The position numbers and the translations under genes were made by a program. The notes beneath the pieces were generated by a model that did not search any database, was not told the origin of the DNA, and worked only from the letters and a program-made list of their open reading frames with translations. A DNA stretch of 64,000 bases, taken from positions 186,001 through 250,000 of the forward strand of contig VZSF01001209.1 of assembly GCA_013398295.1 (NCBI GenBank). The letters are read 5' to 3'. This document shows, piece after piece, positions 40,398-51,855 of the stretch; position 1 is the first letter of the stretch; every line of letters begins with the position of its first letter. Origin of the DNA: Chionis minor (Eukaryota > Chordata > Aves > Charadriiformes > Chionididae).

Positions 40398-40441
40398 CCC
40401 TCCAGAGGTCCCTTCCAGCTCTAAATTATTCTGTGATTCTA
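40398..40441 (+). mobile_element. Short CR1 3' tail
   Basis: CCCTCCAGAGGTCCCTTCCA is followed by GCTCTAAATTATTCTGTGAT and TCTATA: the CR1 3' UTR end with degenerate 8-bp terminal repeats. No pol sequence is recognisable upstream. Confidence 0.8.
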
Positions 40442-40913
40442 TAACTGGTGCTCAAGCATGTAGGTAACTAGGGTAACAAACAAGGATAACATTTTCAGTA
40501 TTTTCCCTCTGACATTTGCCTTGGCAGCTTACTCTTACTATAAATGAAAACCGGAGTTTTCGTGATATTAGTTGCATTCGAAAGACTGGCCTCTAAAAAG
40601 AAAATGAGAGGCTTTTAAAGAGAAAACAACAGAAATTTAATCAGAAATCACAAGGTGGCTACTCGGCAATAAATGGAATAAAATTTGGTAACCTGCTTTC
40701 ACATTTCAAGGTAATGCTTTGCACTCATTTGAGTCTTAGGACAGAACTTCATCTATGACATATATACTGTTGGATTTGTATCTCTTCCTAGGTTGTAGGA
40801 GCCAGATCACAACAGTAAATTATATTTAGAGTTATTGTGCCGTCTCCATTAGGTTTTTGGTGTGTGCGGGTTTTTTTTGTTTATTTTTAATGAGCAACAC
40901 TTATTTTCTAATA

Positions 40914-42182
40914 TCATAGAATGATAGAATAACAGGTTGGAAGGGACCTCAAGGATCATCTGGTCCAACCTTTCCTGGGAAAAGCAGAGTCTAGACAGGA
41001 TGGCCCAGCACCCTGTCCAGTCAAATCTTTAAAAAGTCCAGTGTTGGGGAATCCATAGCTTCCCTGGGGAGATTATTCCAGCAGCTCATTGTGAAAAATA
41101 TTCCCTTGTGTCCAATCTTCCCAGAAGTAACTTGTCCCCATTAGCCCTCATCTATCCATGTGACTCTCTGTAAAAAGGGAGTTTCTATCTTCTTTGGAGC
41201 CACCCTTGAAATACTAGAACATGGTGATAAGGTCTCCTCTAAGCCTTTTCTCAAGGCTGAACAAACCCAATTCTCTCAGCCTATCCTCATATGGCAGGCT
41301 TCCCAGTCCTTTGAACATCTTGGTGGCCCTTCTCTGGAGCCTCTTCAGCCTGTTCACATCTTTTTTGTATTGCAGGGACCAAAACTGAACACAGCATTCC
41401 AGATGTGGCCTGAAAAGTGTTGTACAGAGTGGGGTAATGACTTTGTCTCCGCTGGTGATGCCATTGTTGATGCAACCCAGCATCCTGTTGGCTTGCTTTG
41501 CCACTGTAGCACGCTGTTCCCTCATAATGGGCTTGTTGTCTACCAGGACCCCTGTGTCCCTTTCCACAGAGCTGCTCCCCAGACGGGTAGTTCCCAGCCT
41601 GTGCTGCATTCCTGGATTATGTTTTCTGAGGTGCAAGACCCTCACTGGTCCTTGCTGAACTTCATAAGGTTCTTGTTAGCCCACTCTTCCAGCCTATCCA
41701 GGTCTTCTTGCAGGTTGGCTTTCCCTTTTGAAGTGTCCACTCCTCCACTCAGCTTGGTATCAGCAAACTTCACCAGGGTACACTTGATCCCATCATCCAG
41801 ATCACTTAGGAAGATATTAAACAGCATTGATCCTAACATCGATCCCTGAGAGACTCTGCTTGTGACAGGTTGACAGAAAAGGATGTCTAACAAATGACCC
41901 CACACACCGCACAGAACACTTGCCTAGGTGGTAAGGGATGCATTTCTCTAGGAGAAGGCTGTGGGGAACTGTATTGAAAGCCTTGGAGAAATCCAGGTAA
42001 AGAATACCTACTCGTCCCACATCAACCGAGCAAGTTATTTTGTCATGGAAGGCGGCCACGTTTGTCAAGCATGATTTGCCCTTGGTGAATCCTTGATGTT
42101 TTTTCCCAATCACATGCTTTATTTGACTTATGGTAGCCCTCGGGAGGATACGTTCCATAACTTTCCAAAGGACTGAAGTGTC
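40914..42182 (-). mobile_element. CR1 LINE, 5'-truncated 1.27-kb copy (minus strand)
   Basis: The 3' end lies at 40914 (inverted ATTCTATG-type repeats, TCATAGAATGATAGAATAAC). The element runs leftward on the minus strand from about 42182, where homology stops within the reverse-transcriptase coding region. The ~4.5-kb family length means that the endonuclease and the N-terminal RT part are missing. A short 3' UTR (GGTTGGAAGGGACCTCAAGG inverted) precedes the tail. The copy faces away from the larger plus-strand CR1 at 44115, with 1.9 kb between their truncated 5' ends. The divergence and broken frame mark it as older than the plus-strand copy. Confidence 0.96.
41214..42158 (-). pseudogene. CR1 pol (reverse transcriptase) remnant
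   Basis: Three minus-strand frame pieces cover the RT: 41817-42158, 41642-41905 and 41214-41645. The first contains GFTKGKSCLTNVAAFHDK and the palm motif YLDFSKAFNTVPHSLLLEK, whose first Asp is a catalytic residue in this family. The second contains the VSQGSMLGSMLFNIFLSDL region. There the expected FADD catalytic box reads FADT, so the second aspartate is lost. The third contains the C-terminal CVQFWSLQYKKD and [16 protein letters not shown]. Frameshifts at the joins and the mutated active site mean no working enzyme can be made. Confidence 0.93.
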
Positions 42183-42287
42183 CTGTACCTACATAATACG
42201 TGTACTATGTACCAAAAATAAGGACACCAGAGCCGACAGGTAATATCTACCCCCTCATAAATCAAACAAGTAAACCTCAAGATATAA

Positions 42288-42341
42288 ATGTATACATGTA
42301 TGTATGTATCCATGTATGTATATACATGCTATGTATGTAGG
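42288..42341. repeat. (ATGT)n-type simple repeat
   Basis: Imperfect ATGT/ACAT units such as GTATGTATGTATCCATGTAT, grading into CA-rich DNA to about 42400. Confidence 0.8.
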
Positions 42342-44114
42342 TGTGCAGGCACACAGACATGCACAAATATGCAGACATACCAGCATATACATATCTATAC
42401 ACAGCCACCTATATGGCTTAATCTTAGAGGAAACAGATGAATTATCAGAGTAATGTAACAGAGTAATATAACATATTCTAACAAAAAAGCATAGACTACA
42501 GATATTTGAAGTACCTGAAAATGGCTGAAGTTGCATTCCCTTTTTATTATATTTAATTTAATATACTGGAGCTTGACATAGTTCTGCAAAATTTTGCAGT
42601 TCTTACATTTTGAAAGTGTAGCATTCCTGCTGCACAATAGCCAAACCCATGATTTCAGATTGCATTTTATAATACATATTCCCAATCATGACAAGTCATA
42701 AGAAACAAGAGAGAATGGACTCTTCAGTGTTTTTTCTGTAGCTACAAAATAACTTGAAGCTTCAAAATTACAAAATAAGACACCTAAGAATAGGCACATG
42801 AGAATATATAAACAATACTTGGAAACGCTCCTGTACTTGTTACTTGTTTATGTTAGAACATATGTGTTTTTCAGAGAGTGCTTACTCACCAAACAACTCA
42901 TCTGACCAAAAATACTAATTTTACATTCTACCCATTATAAAACCAAGTTATTTCTGGACAGATATTTATCAGACAGCAACAATTAACATCCCCGAAATTG
43001 CCTTCAACAATATCACTAGCAAGAATACAGAACATTTGTGTTACTTATAGCAGTTGAAGATACATTGAATGTTTCTGAATTAATTAGTGTTGCTTTGCAG
43101 TACAGATGTTGGATGTGCACGGACAAGATGAGCACTAACAACCTGTGTCTTGCTGCTGTTCACAAGTATTCATTTTGTAGCTTTGCCATATGCATATATT
43201 AAGTGTAAGGGTTCTGAAAACTCTCTTTCATAGATCTTAATAATATTGTGTGCCTCATGTAAACTGAAGTGAAAGAGGAAAGAAAAACACAAAATGAATC
43301 AGATAAGCTTCTTTGCTATTCTTCTTGAATTCCCCCTTTAAATCTCTTCTTGCTGTGATGCTTACAAAATACCAGCTGCAGTACTGAAATTCCATCTATC
43401 ATGCTGCCACACATACTCCTTGTATTCCTTCTATGCCTCTCTATCTGTATACCTAATATAGATTTTTTGATTGTAAGGCATATAAAATGAGGATCACCAG
43501 TTCTGTGCTTGAACCCTGTCTACTTTTAAGGTCTTGATCCACAATTAAGGATTATGGTAAAACAAATAGTGACTAATAAAAAATGTGATATAATATCAAA
43601 TTGGATTTTGTGAAGTACATAAGATACTTAAAGATATATAAGAACGTGATTTCTTTAACATCATCATATAAAACAAGGGCAGTTTGGGTGAAAGAAGCTA
43701 TACAGCTAACCTAATACATGCCAATATGCCTTCTCACGGACTACTGCTTAGGGAAGTCACTGGCTTTTGGTCAAAATTCTTGTTAAATAAGTATTCATTG
43801 GCTTAGTATTCATTCGGTATTCATTCTGACAAGTATTCATTCAGAGACAACTGGCAAAATTTTTTAAACCTGTAGTCAAAGATATAATGAACATTTTCTT
43901 GAATGTATTTTATTCAAATACTAGGGATCAGCATGGACAATATTGTCTCAGTGCAGGTCCTATGTTATTTATATCATTGGGCAGCAGTCTAATTGCCTCT
44001 AGTGTACTATGGAAAATGTATCACTCAGACATCATGTTAAGAACATGAGAGAAAGCATAAGCTTTGAAACTGTTTCTGTATGGAGCCAGATGTATCAGTA
44101 TTTTGAAGCTTCTG
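42342..44114. other. Single-copy AT-rich DNA between two CR1 copies
   Basis: No gene is recognisable. It contains the four-copy GTATTCATT cluster at 43791-43841. Confidence 0.5.
43791..43841 (+). repeat. Four-copy GTATTCATT cluster
   Basis: GTATTCATT occurs at 43791, 43806, 43817 and 43833 (spacings 15, 11 and 16 bp). It could be a decayed tandem repeat. The TATTCAT core fits the Pit-1/POU1F1 consensus TATNCAT, so a homotypic binding cluster is possible but unproven. Confidence 0.6.
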
Positions 44115-44690
44115 CCAAGGAAACAGACCTGTCAGCCTGACCTCGGTGCCAGGAAAGGTTATGGAACTACTCATCCTGAGTGCACTCACATGGTAAGTGA
44201 AAGACAAGCAGGGGATCAGGCCCAGCCAACATGGATTCATGAAGGGCAGGTCCTGCCTGACCAACCTGCTCTCCTTTTATGACCAGGTGACCAGCCTGGT
44301 GGATAAGGGAAAGGCTGTGGATGTTGTCTATTTGGACTTCAGTAAGGCCTTTGACACAGTCTCTCACAGCATTCTGCTAGAGAAGCTGGCAGCCCATGAC
44401 ACTGACAGGTGGACTCTTTGCTGGGTTAAAAACTGAATGGATGGCCAAGCCCAGAGAGTTGTGGTGAACGGTGCTAAATCCAGTTGGCGTCAGGTCTCAT
44501 ATCTTTATAATAATAATATCTTTATTGATGATCTGGATGAGGGGATGAGGGAGATGAGGGGATTGAGTGCACCCTCAGGAATTTTGCAGATGACACCAAA
44601 TCAGGTGGGAGTGTTGATCTGCTGGAGGGTAGGAAGGCTCTGCAGAGGGATCTGGACAGGCTGGATGGATGGGCTGAGGCCAATGGGATG
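44115..44690 (+). pseudogene. CR1 pol, broken RT core
   Basis: The frame 44197-44436 carries GFMKGRSCLTNLLSFYDQV and the palm motif YLDFSKAFDTVSHSILLEK. It then hits a stop after CWVKN and resumes at 44437. The segment that normally encodes the GVPQGSVLGP-type motif is missing: near 44495-44520 the sequence jumps from a WRQVS-like codon run, through AT-rich filler (TATCTTTATAATAATAATA), to FIDDLDEG. Later, around 44580-44600, the FADDTK catalytic box is present but in a different frame from FIDDLDEG. There are thus at least one stop, one internal deletion and one frameshift. No active polymerase can be encoded. Confidence 0.92.
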
Positions 44691-45386
44691 AGGTTTAACA
44701 AGGCCAAGTGCCGGGTCCTGCACTTTGGTCACAACAACCCCAGGCGCCGCTACAGACTTGGGGAGGAGTGGCTGGAAAGCTGCCTGGCAGAAAAGGATCT
44801 GGGGGTCCTGGTGGACAGTCAGCTGAACATGAGTCAGCAGTGTGCCCAGGTGGCCAAGAAGGCCAATGGCATCTCGGCCTGTATCAAGAATGGTGTGTCC
44901 AGCAGGAGCAGGGAAGTGATTGTCCCCCTGTACTCAGCACTGGTGAGGCCGCAGCTTGAGTACTGTGTTCAGTTTTGGGCACCGCAGTATCGGAGGGACA
45001 TTGAGGTGCTGGAGCGTGTCCAGAGAAGGGCAACGACGCTGGTGAGGGGTCTAGAGAACAGGTCTTATGAGGAGCGGCTGAGAGAGTTGGGATTGTTTAG
45101 CCTGGAGAAGAGAAGGTTGAGGGGAGACCTTATCACTCTCTACATCTACCTGAAAGGAGGTTATAGCGAGGTGGGGGTCAATCTCTTCTCCCAAGTAACA
45201 AGCGACAGGACAAGAGGAAATGGCCTCAAGTTGTGCCAGGGGAGGTTTAGGTTGGATATTAGGAAAAACTTCTTTACCGAAAGGGTTCTCAAGCATTGGA
45301 ACAGGCCGCCCAGGGAGGTGGTGGAATCGCCATCCCTGGAGGTATTTAAAAGATGGGTAGACGTGGTGCTGAGGGACATGGTTTAG
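44688..45386 (+). pseudogene. CR1 pol C-terminal fragment, open for 232 codons
   Basis: This is the longest open frame in the window, and it is retroelement sequence, not a host gene. Recognisable CR1 pol C-terminal segments are [58 protein letters not shown] and [18 protein letters not shown]. It lies beyond the RT catalytic core and corresponds to the thumb and the C-terminal region. The ATG at 44688 is internal, so translation from it would not be natural. The continuous 699-bp frame indicates a moderately young insertion compared with the minus-strand neighbour. Confidence 0.93.
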
Positions 45387-45484
45387 GGGTGGTTTTGGCA
45401 GTGTAGGTTTATGGTTGGACTCGATGATCTTGAAGGGGGTCTCTTCCAACCCAAGTGACTCTATGATTCTATGATTCTATGATT

Positions 45485-48400
45485 GTTTCCTTTCCCACGC
45501 TTAATGACAGAACATTTTTTACTACAGCATAACATACATTATTTGTATCCAGGTGCATATTTGTACGTATACCTGTACTGCCCGGGCGTTGCTACTTATA
45601 GGACAAGATAATCACTGAAACCTCTTCAGAAAAGTAATGTAAAAAATTAAGATGTCCAGACTGAATAACTATGAGGCATATTTATTTTCTTCATTATAAT
45701 TTCTTTTCAGTACTTTTCTACCTCATTTTCCAAACTCCTTTTTCCACTTTCTGCTACTCTTTATGGCATACAGAATATTTTGTTATTGTTTTTAAAAGAC
45801 CTTCAGAATTTTTTGCTCCTTTTTCAATGATGCTTTCTCCTTTGTTCTCGGGTTTGCTAAAAGCTCCAAATTGTTACAAATTGATGAGGCCAGCCACTGG
45901 GTTCTTTAATTTTTTTTTTTTACCAGGCCCCTTAGATAGGACCTGTACCTCTTCATTTCAGGATCATCTCTTTATACATCATCAGCCTTCACTGCTATAT
46001 CCCATAGGGCTTTATTCATCGTTCAACTCAGTTCTACCAGATTCCCATTTGATAACACCTTTTTTCCTCAGTTACCTTTTTCAGCTATAGAACATTCCAG
46101 TTCACAAATCTAAGGCCTGTTTCTTTGTCTTTTAGTCAATTGTGTATTTCTTACTACAGTCGTAATTGGGAATATTACACGCACAAATAACACCAATAAA
46201 AGAACCTAAGAGACTGGAAAAAAACCCCAAACCAACTTCTGTTGTGCTGCATGTAGGAGTGCACCAAACATAAGAGATATCAGTATTTGCTAATGATAAA
46301 ACATATGACCTCCTTGTCCCTACTCTCCCAGACAATGCACTGAAATAATCTCCATAAAAGCAAGATTTATTTATGCAGTAATTTTTGTATTGATCATGGC
46401 TACTAGTAACGGAGCCATATGTGGAAAAATTATTAGAAACCCAGTTAACTTAAAGAGGTGTTCTGTATTTTGAAGTACTTATAGGGTTGCATTAGAGAAA
46501 CCTGTGGCTATTCCTCCAGCTTGCCTATTTCAAAATCAATACCTTTTCTGATTATAAAGTAAATGCCTTTTTTTTTTTTAATGTAGTACTTCAGACAGTT
46601 GAATAACAACCTTCTTTTAAAAAATATTTATCTCAAGGACATTTATAGATCCTCATTCTGAATTACTGCACCAGCACAAAGATTAGTTTAAGAAGAAATT
46701 ACTTCTATTCAGACATTTAAAACATGTGACTTTATGGAAAGACTTCACAGAATTTACTCTGTGTTTCCCCAGAAACCTTCTGTTCACCACTTGCATGCAT
46801 GTTTGGCATGAGAATTACTCTTCTGGCCAACGGACACATTTCCTGTGTGACAGGAGTGGCGAACGCAGAGCACAAAGTTGGACACGCACAGGCTATGGAC
46901 CGCAGGCTTCATCCTAGCCAGGGAACACTGAACATCTCATGGATACCAATGACCAAGGCAGCAGCAGGCAAATTATATATAAAGCCTCCAGGTTACGGAC
47001 AGTGAATCTAAAGCAGCACATGGCAGTGGCCAGCTACAAATCCTACTGTTCAGGACTTGGAACCCTGAGCGCGGCATCTGGGCCCTACAATTGCCAGCTC
47101 TACTCTCAGATAACCTCAAAGGTTGACTCATCTGCAAAAATAGAGGAAAATGAAGGCCAAGGGGTCCATGTACAGCCTACTCCTGCCAGCTACATGAGGA
47201 GGGAGTGCCAAATACATTTTTGGAGTGTTTTAGTCACAATCATGTTGATGAGGTCCAAGGATTTAAAAACACATTAGTGTCAGATGAAACTGGGGTTGTA
47301 TGAATTGGATTTATTAAAACTGTATTAGGGATTACATTCTAAACAGAGTATGTTGGAAATAATTTTCAAAGCCACCTTTTCTATCTAACTTTGGCCAACT
47401 TTGTGATCAATTGCTTCACTGCTTAGAATAGATGTCAAGCAAGTCAGGATTCATGTCAAAAGATCAATAAAGGACTGAAGATAGAGTCAAAGAAGTTGTG
47501 AATATAAAAAGGAAATTCACATAAATTCTGGTCCCAGCTCCACTATCCTTTTCAGAAAAATATAAATTGTGCTTACATGAAAGATTTAAAAAACAGAAAA
47601 AAACCCACCTTACCAAAACCAATCTGCTCCCTCTGTCCAAACCACCCAGGAAAATAACCAAAAGCAGGATTCTAGAGGCATCTCCCTTGAATTATGTCAT
47701 ATCACATAGGTTCTTCTCTCTACCCAAGTGTTAGCTCATGCAACAGAGAGCACAACTGGTCCCTTTATATAGGATTGCATGAGCTGGAATTACTGACTTC
47801 CACCTTTTTGCAATGTCTCTGCAAGAGGGGGGATTTTCTAGAACACAAATTGAGAAGGAGAATGTAGAAAAGTCTTGTATTCTTGACCAAAATCTTACAG
47901 TACTGTTGCTTTTGTACACACTAGTAAAATAAAAATGCGTCAGGAGGTAAGAAAGACTTTCTGTGGGATGCTGAAACAGAGGATCCCAGGTCTACCTTAG
48001 ACAAGTGCAGACATAGTCTCTTCTAATGAGGAAGTTAGTCAATGATTAAAAAGTGGACTAAAATTCAAAGTATTTGGGTCAAATTCCTCTATTTAACCTG
48101 GAGAACAGCAGTTAATCTTTTTTCTGCCTCTTTCTAAAATGAGAATTCTCTCCTTCATGTCATCACACATTAAAAATGATCTTTAGGTCAATTATTCCCT
48201 TAATACAGACAGGTCCATCATCCAGAAAATAAAGCCATGACTTTATTTGTTCCTCTAGCTGTCACTCATATTTAAATAGCTAACTATGAAATTTATCTGA
48301 GTAAAACATCTAGATAGACACTTCAGATTTTAGTTCAATAAAGTGGGAATGCTCTTAATCAGGCTTGAGATTTAGACTAGTCATCTAGAGATGGGGTCCT

Positions 48401-51364
48401 CTGTAGGAGACTCAACTGTTTTATATAGAGGTCTCAAAACACAATAAAACACTTTGTCAGGGTACTTTTGCACTGAATATATAAGCCTATATATTGGCTT
48501 AGTCTAGAGGTCTTCCTTCCAGAGAGCCAACAAGAGTTGAGATTCATTTTGGCCGTATAATCTCACAATGTACGAGGATGACCTGGAAAGTACAGCACTA
48601 CTTAAAATTTCCAGATAGAAATAATAACAGTGGAACAAGGTGTCTGCCCAAAAGCGTATCTGAATTCAGAGTTCTACGCAGAGCTTTGCATCTCATATGC
48701 ACAGTAGTATTCATTCAATCAATGTGAAAAATCTGAGCTTTTTCCAGAAGGAAATCATTCATACAACAGGGCCATTACCTCTAGCTATCCATCAATCTCT
48801 CTATATAGTATGTAGTCGCCAAACAATTTGACCTAAAGATTTCAGTTTGCCAACTGTTGATGAACTACCTAACTTAACATTAAATATTAAGTAAAGCTAG
48901 TCAACAAGATTATTAGAAATTCTCATGAAAAATGGTCCCTTTGTAAAAGAACATTTCCCTGGAAATTTCTGCCAGTTGAAAAAGAATCTGGTCCTCAACC
49001 TTTTTTCTAATTATTCTCTTTTTTTTCTCTGCCACAGAGTCTTGATGTCCAACACAGAAAAGGCTGTGGAAGAAGAGGAACACAAAGTATTAATATTGTA
49101 TGTTTCATTTAAAAATGCAAAAATTAAACTCACATATATTTCTAAATTCTCACAAACAACGCTATAAATTTCTGCAAAAATACATTGCTATGGCAAAGTG
49201 TATGGCCAGTGTCTAAATCCAGTCTAAATAGGGCTTCTGTGCTGTTCTGGTGTAGAATCGCAGCTCATGGCAGAGAAAGACATAAATCTAGCATCAGGGA
49301 GACCTCAGGCTCCTGAAGATGTCACTAAAACCCTTCCAGACCCTATGGGAAATCCATGCTTCTATTTGGGTTCGCTTTTTGTTTTATTCACAGATAACAA
49401 GTGCCCAAGATACCAGTAGATACTATCAGCTGATAGGCTTTGGCATCATTGTGATATTCTGATCGTTTTGAGGACCTGCAGAAGTTCTATTATCCAAGTA
49501 ATTTCCTGCTCAGTATAAACAGCAATGCCAGTCCCCAGTGATTTTCAGATCATGTTTCTCTAGGCTTAAAAATCTTTCTACCTACCCCTTTTGCACAGCA
49601 CCGCACAATTAATTAAGTACATATTGTGGTTAAAGGTTTTACCGCCTCATGAAGTATTAAGCACTAGATACTATTGCACACAGGAAGCATATAGAACTGA
49701 TGTTCTGATCCAAGATGCCACTGTCTGAACTCCTAGCTGTAAAGCTACAGCATCAGCACTTAGCCTTAAATTCTGTGTTTGCTAGAAAGTACTCAAGATT
49801 TTCATTGTAAAACTGCATTTTGTCATGTACCATCACTGAAAATCATTCTAACTTTGAAGGTGACTATCCTTCAAAAGTGATGTCAAAGGAAGGAAATACA
49901 GTTAGAGATAGAGGGAAATAGAAACACAGGGAAACCCCAACAAAGCTCAGTATATTCTAAAGAGACTTTATAGTGATGAAGAGTCATCTGCTATTAAAAA
50001 GGCATCCATTTTTTATTTGAAAGTATTTTTTCTTAGGTAATGGCGATGCTTAGAATGATGATATCACATTATTCCCTTTTACTGAGTCCACTTGCTAAAT
50101 CCTCACTTTCAGGTAATGTCTAGTTTTCACAGATTCTTTATACAGACCATATCTAAGATGTGGCTTTTGCTATCTATCTGCACAGCTGAAATAGCTCACA
50201 TCTCAGCTACTGCAACACCCTTTTTTCTCTGACTTTGACAAATGCAATCTTGCTCAGCTGCTGCTAAGATCATTTTCTTGATCTGTCATTTTGACCATTT
50301 CACCTCTCTCTACACCTCCCTCCGCTAGCTACTGCTTTTCTGTTACTTCAAACACAAGCTGCTTGGCTTCACCTTCAAATCCCTTTCACAACCCATCCCC
50401 ACCCCAGAAATGATCTTTACACTCAGTAAAGAGCAGCTGACACCTGCTACCACTGGCACACAAAACCAGTCTTTTAACAGACTTTTAATCAAGTGCCCTT
50501 GTGATTTCTTCTACTGTCTTTCAGACTGGGATGCACTTCCTGAAAACATTCCCCACATTTCTTCATTCTTGTCTTTTCAATCCTGTCATTAAAAGTTGCT
50601 TTGCCATGATGTCCAGAGAGAGCTAAGGACAGAGAAGTGGCAGAAGTACAGTCTTTTATTCTCCAGTATCACATTATTGTATCCTAATTTCTGTCTGTCT
50701 GTCAGTGCAAGTTCTTTGCAAAAGGGATTGTGTAAGGTTTATATGTTTCTCCTACAATGGCGTCCTACAGTTATTGTGATTCTTCCATTTGAAAGCATAA
50801 AAAATGAGAGACATCTCCTGTGAGCTTTTTAAATGCTTTTCTACGCATATTGCATTCAGAGTAATTTGAACAATACTTCTGCATTTCCTGGACCTTCTGA
50901 TCCTTGGATGTTGCTATTGTTAGCTTCGGTCTTCATCTTCCAGACTAAATGTTCATCAGATTCATTTGGGCCATCCTAAGACTTCAGTCTCATCTCAGTA
51001 GAACGGTAACTGCCAGAGCTGAGCCTGGCAGAATGGCTGGGTGCTTCTTAAATGTAGAATCTTAGGGATAATGATGCTACCTGAAAGAGAGATTTCCTCA
51101 GAACTGATACCATATGCAGTGTAACTGTGTGGGTCTTTCTGTCTTGCATCATTGCTTGGATAAAAATGAAGTAGTTCAGGCATTTTATGGGAAGGACATA
51201 ATGCCTATAAAATTTATTTCTCTCTTCACATGGTGAGAAAACACTCCAGGGTATACCAGAGAACAAACTTGCCCAGATCATAAGGAACATAGCACATTGG
51301 ATGCAGGCCATTAAATTAGTGCTTTCTAAGCAATCTAATCTGACGTAGCAGGCAGCTTTGACTG
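45485..51364. other. Single-copy DNA
   Basis: No confident gene. A GC-richer patch at about 46800-47200 has two overlapping plus-strand frames (46799-47005 and 46939-47277) with no recognisable domain. The segment about 50250-50600 has a weak old-LINE appearance (see findings). A pyrimidine-rich AG site occurs before 49039, but no exon follows. Positions 51360-51364 (GACTG) are the left TSD of the next LTR. Confidence 0.5.
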
Positions 51365-51695
51365 TGTCGTGGGTTTGGGCCGGATCGGCCCAAGCAAGCC
51401 GAGCGACAGATGTTCCCTCTCTCCTGCTGAGCAGGAGAGAGAGAAGAGAGACTAGTTTAGTAAGAACTAAACTACTTTAATGAAATATAAAGAATAAAAT
51501 AACAGAAGAAAATAATGAAATATATACAAAACCGTATCAAGCTCCCAGGATGACAATCACGTCACCAGCAGGCACTGGGAAGTCCCAGACTGGACTCAGC
51601 GACGGAAGGGAACTGGATCCAGGAACACATGGGTCAGGATCAAAGGCAGACAAACTGATGGAGTCCTCCTCGGATGCCAGCCATTGAAGAAGGAA

Positions 51696-51828
51696 AGCAA
51701 GAGTCCCAGCAAGAGCAAAAGCCCAAGCAAGTCAGAGAAGAAAGTGAAGCCGTAAAACAGGAAACAGATAAAACTGGAACAACTGAAACAACGGATCCAC
51801 GGAACAACGGAACAACGGAACGGAACGC
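51696..51828 (-). repeat. ~126-bp LTR segment absent from the sister copy, with 8-bp repeats
   Basis: Between the shared CCTTCTTCAATGG and ATCAAAGGGT landmarks this LTR has about 133 bp, while the 1794 copy has about 7 bp. The segment includes tandem GGAACAAC-like octamers (51800-51826). The size difference (126 bp) equals the total length difference between the LTRs (834 versus 708). The 61-codon plus frame here is antisense to the LTR and not a gene. Confidence 0.85.
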
Positions 51829-51847
51829 TGACCCTTTGATCCCTCAG

Positions 51848-51855
51848 CTTTTATA
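51848..51855 (-). promoter_or_regulatory. LTR core promoter TATA box (minus strand)
   Basis: CTTTTATA on plus, TATAAAAG on minus, at the same place as 2135-2142 in the sister LTR. Any transcription would run toward decreasing coordinates. Confidence 0.6.

Larger units (their letters stand above)
44115..45484 (+). mobile_element. CR1 LINE, 5'-truncated 1.37-kb copy (plus strand)
   Basis: Homology begins near 44115 at the RT motif RPVSLTSVPGKVME and ends with three ATTCTATG-type terminal repeats (45459-45484). It includes a CR1 3' UTR (GGTTGGACTCGATGATCTTG, then GGTCTCTTCCAACCC). It is the longest and best-preserved retroelement in the window. The GC content (well above 50% from 44.6 to 45.4 kb) contrasts with the AT-rich flanks and is intrinsic to CR1. 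An ATTCTATG tail distinguishes it from the ATTCTGTG-tailed copies at 1185 and 61521. Confidence 0.97.

Noticed and set aside
41160..41849. A 229-codon plus-strand open frame
   Set aside because: It is antisense to the minus-strand CR1 pol; the minus strand shows true RT motifs and the 3' tail.
44688..45386. A 232-codon frame as a host gene
   Set aside because: Its protein is the CR1 pol C-terminus, continuous with CR1 sequence on both sides and followed by the CR1 tail.
49020..49170. Exon after the polypyrimidine-AG at about 49020-49038
   Set aside because: No good donor follows, and the frame quickly becomes AT-rich low complexity.
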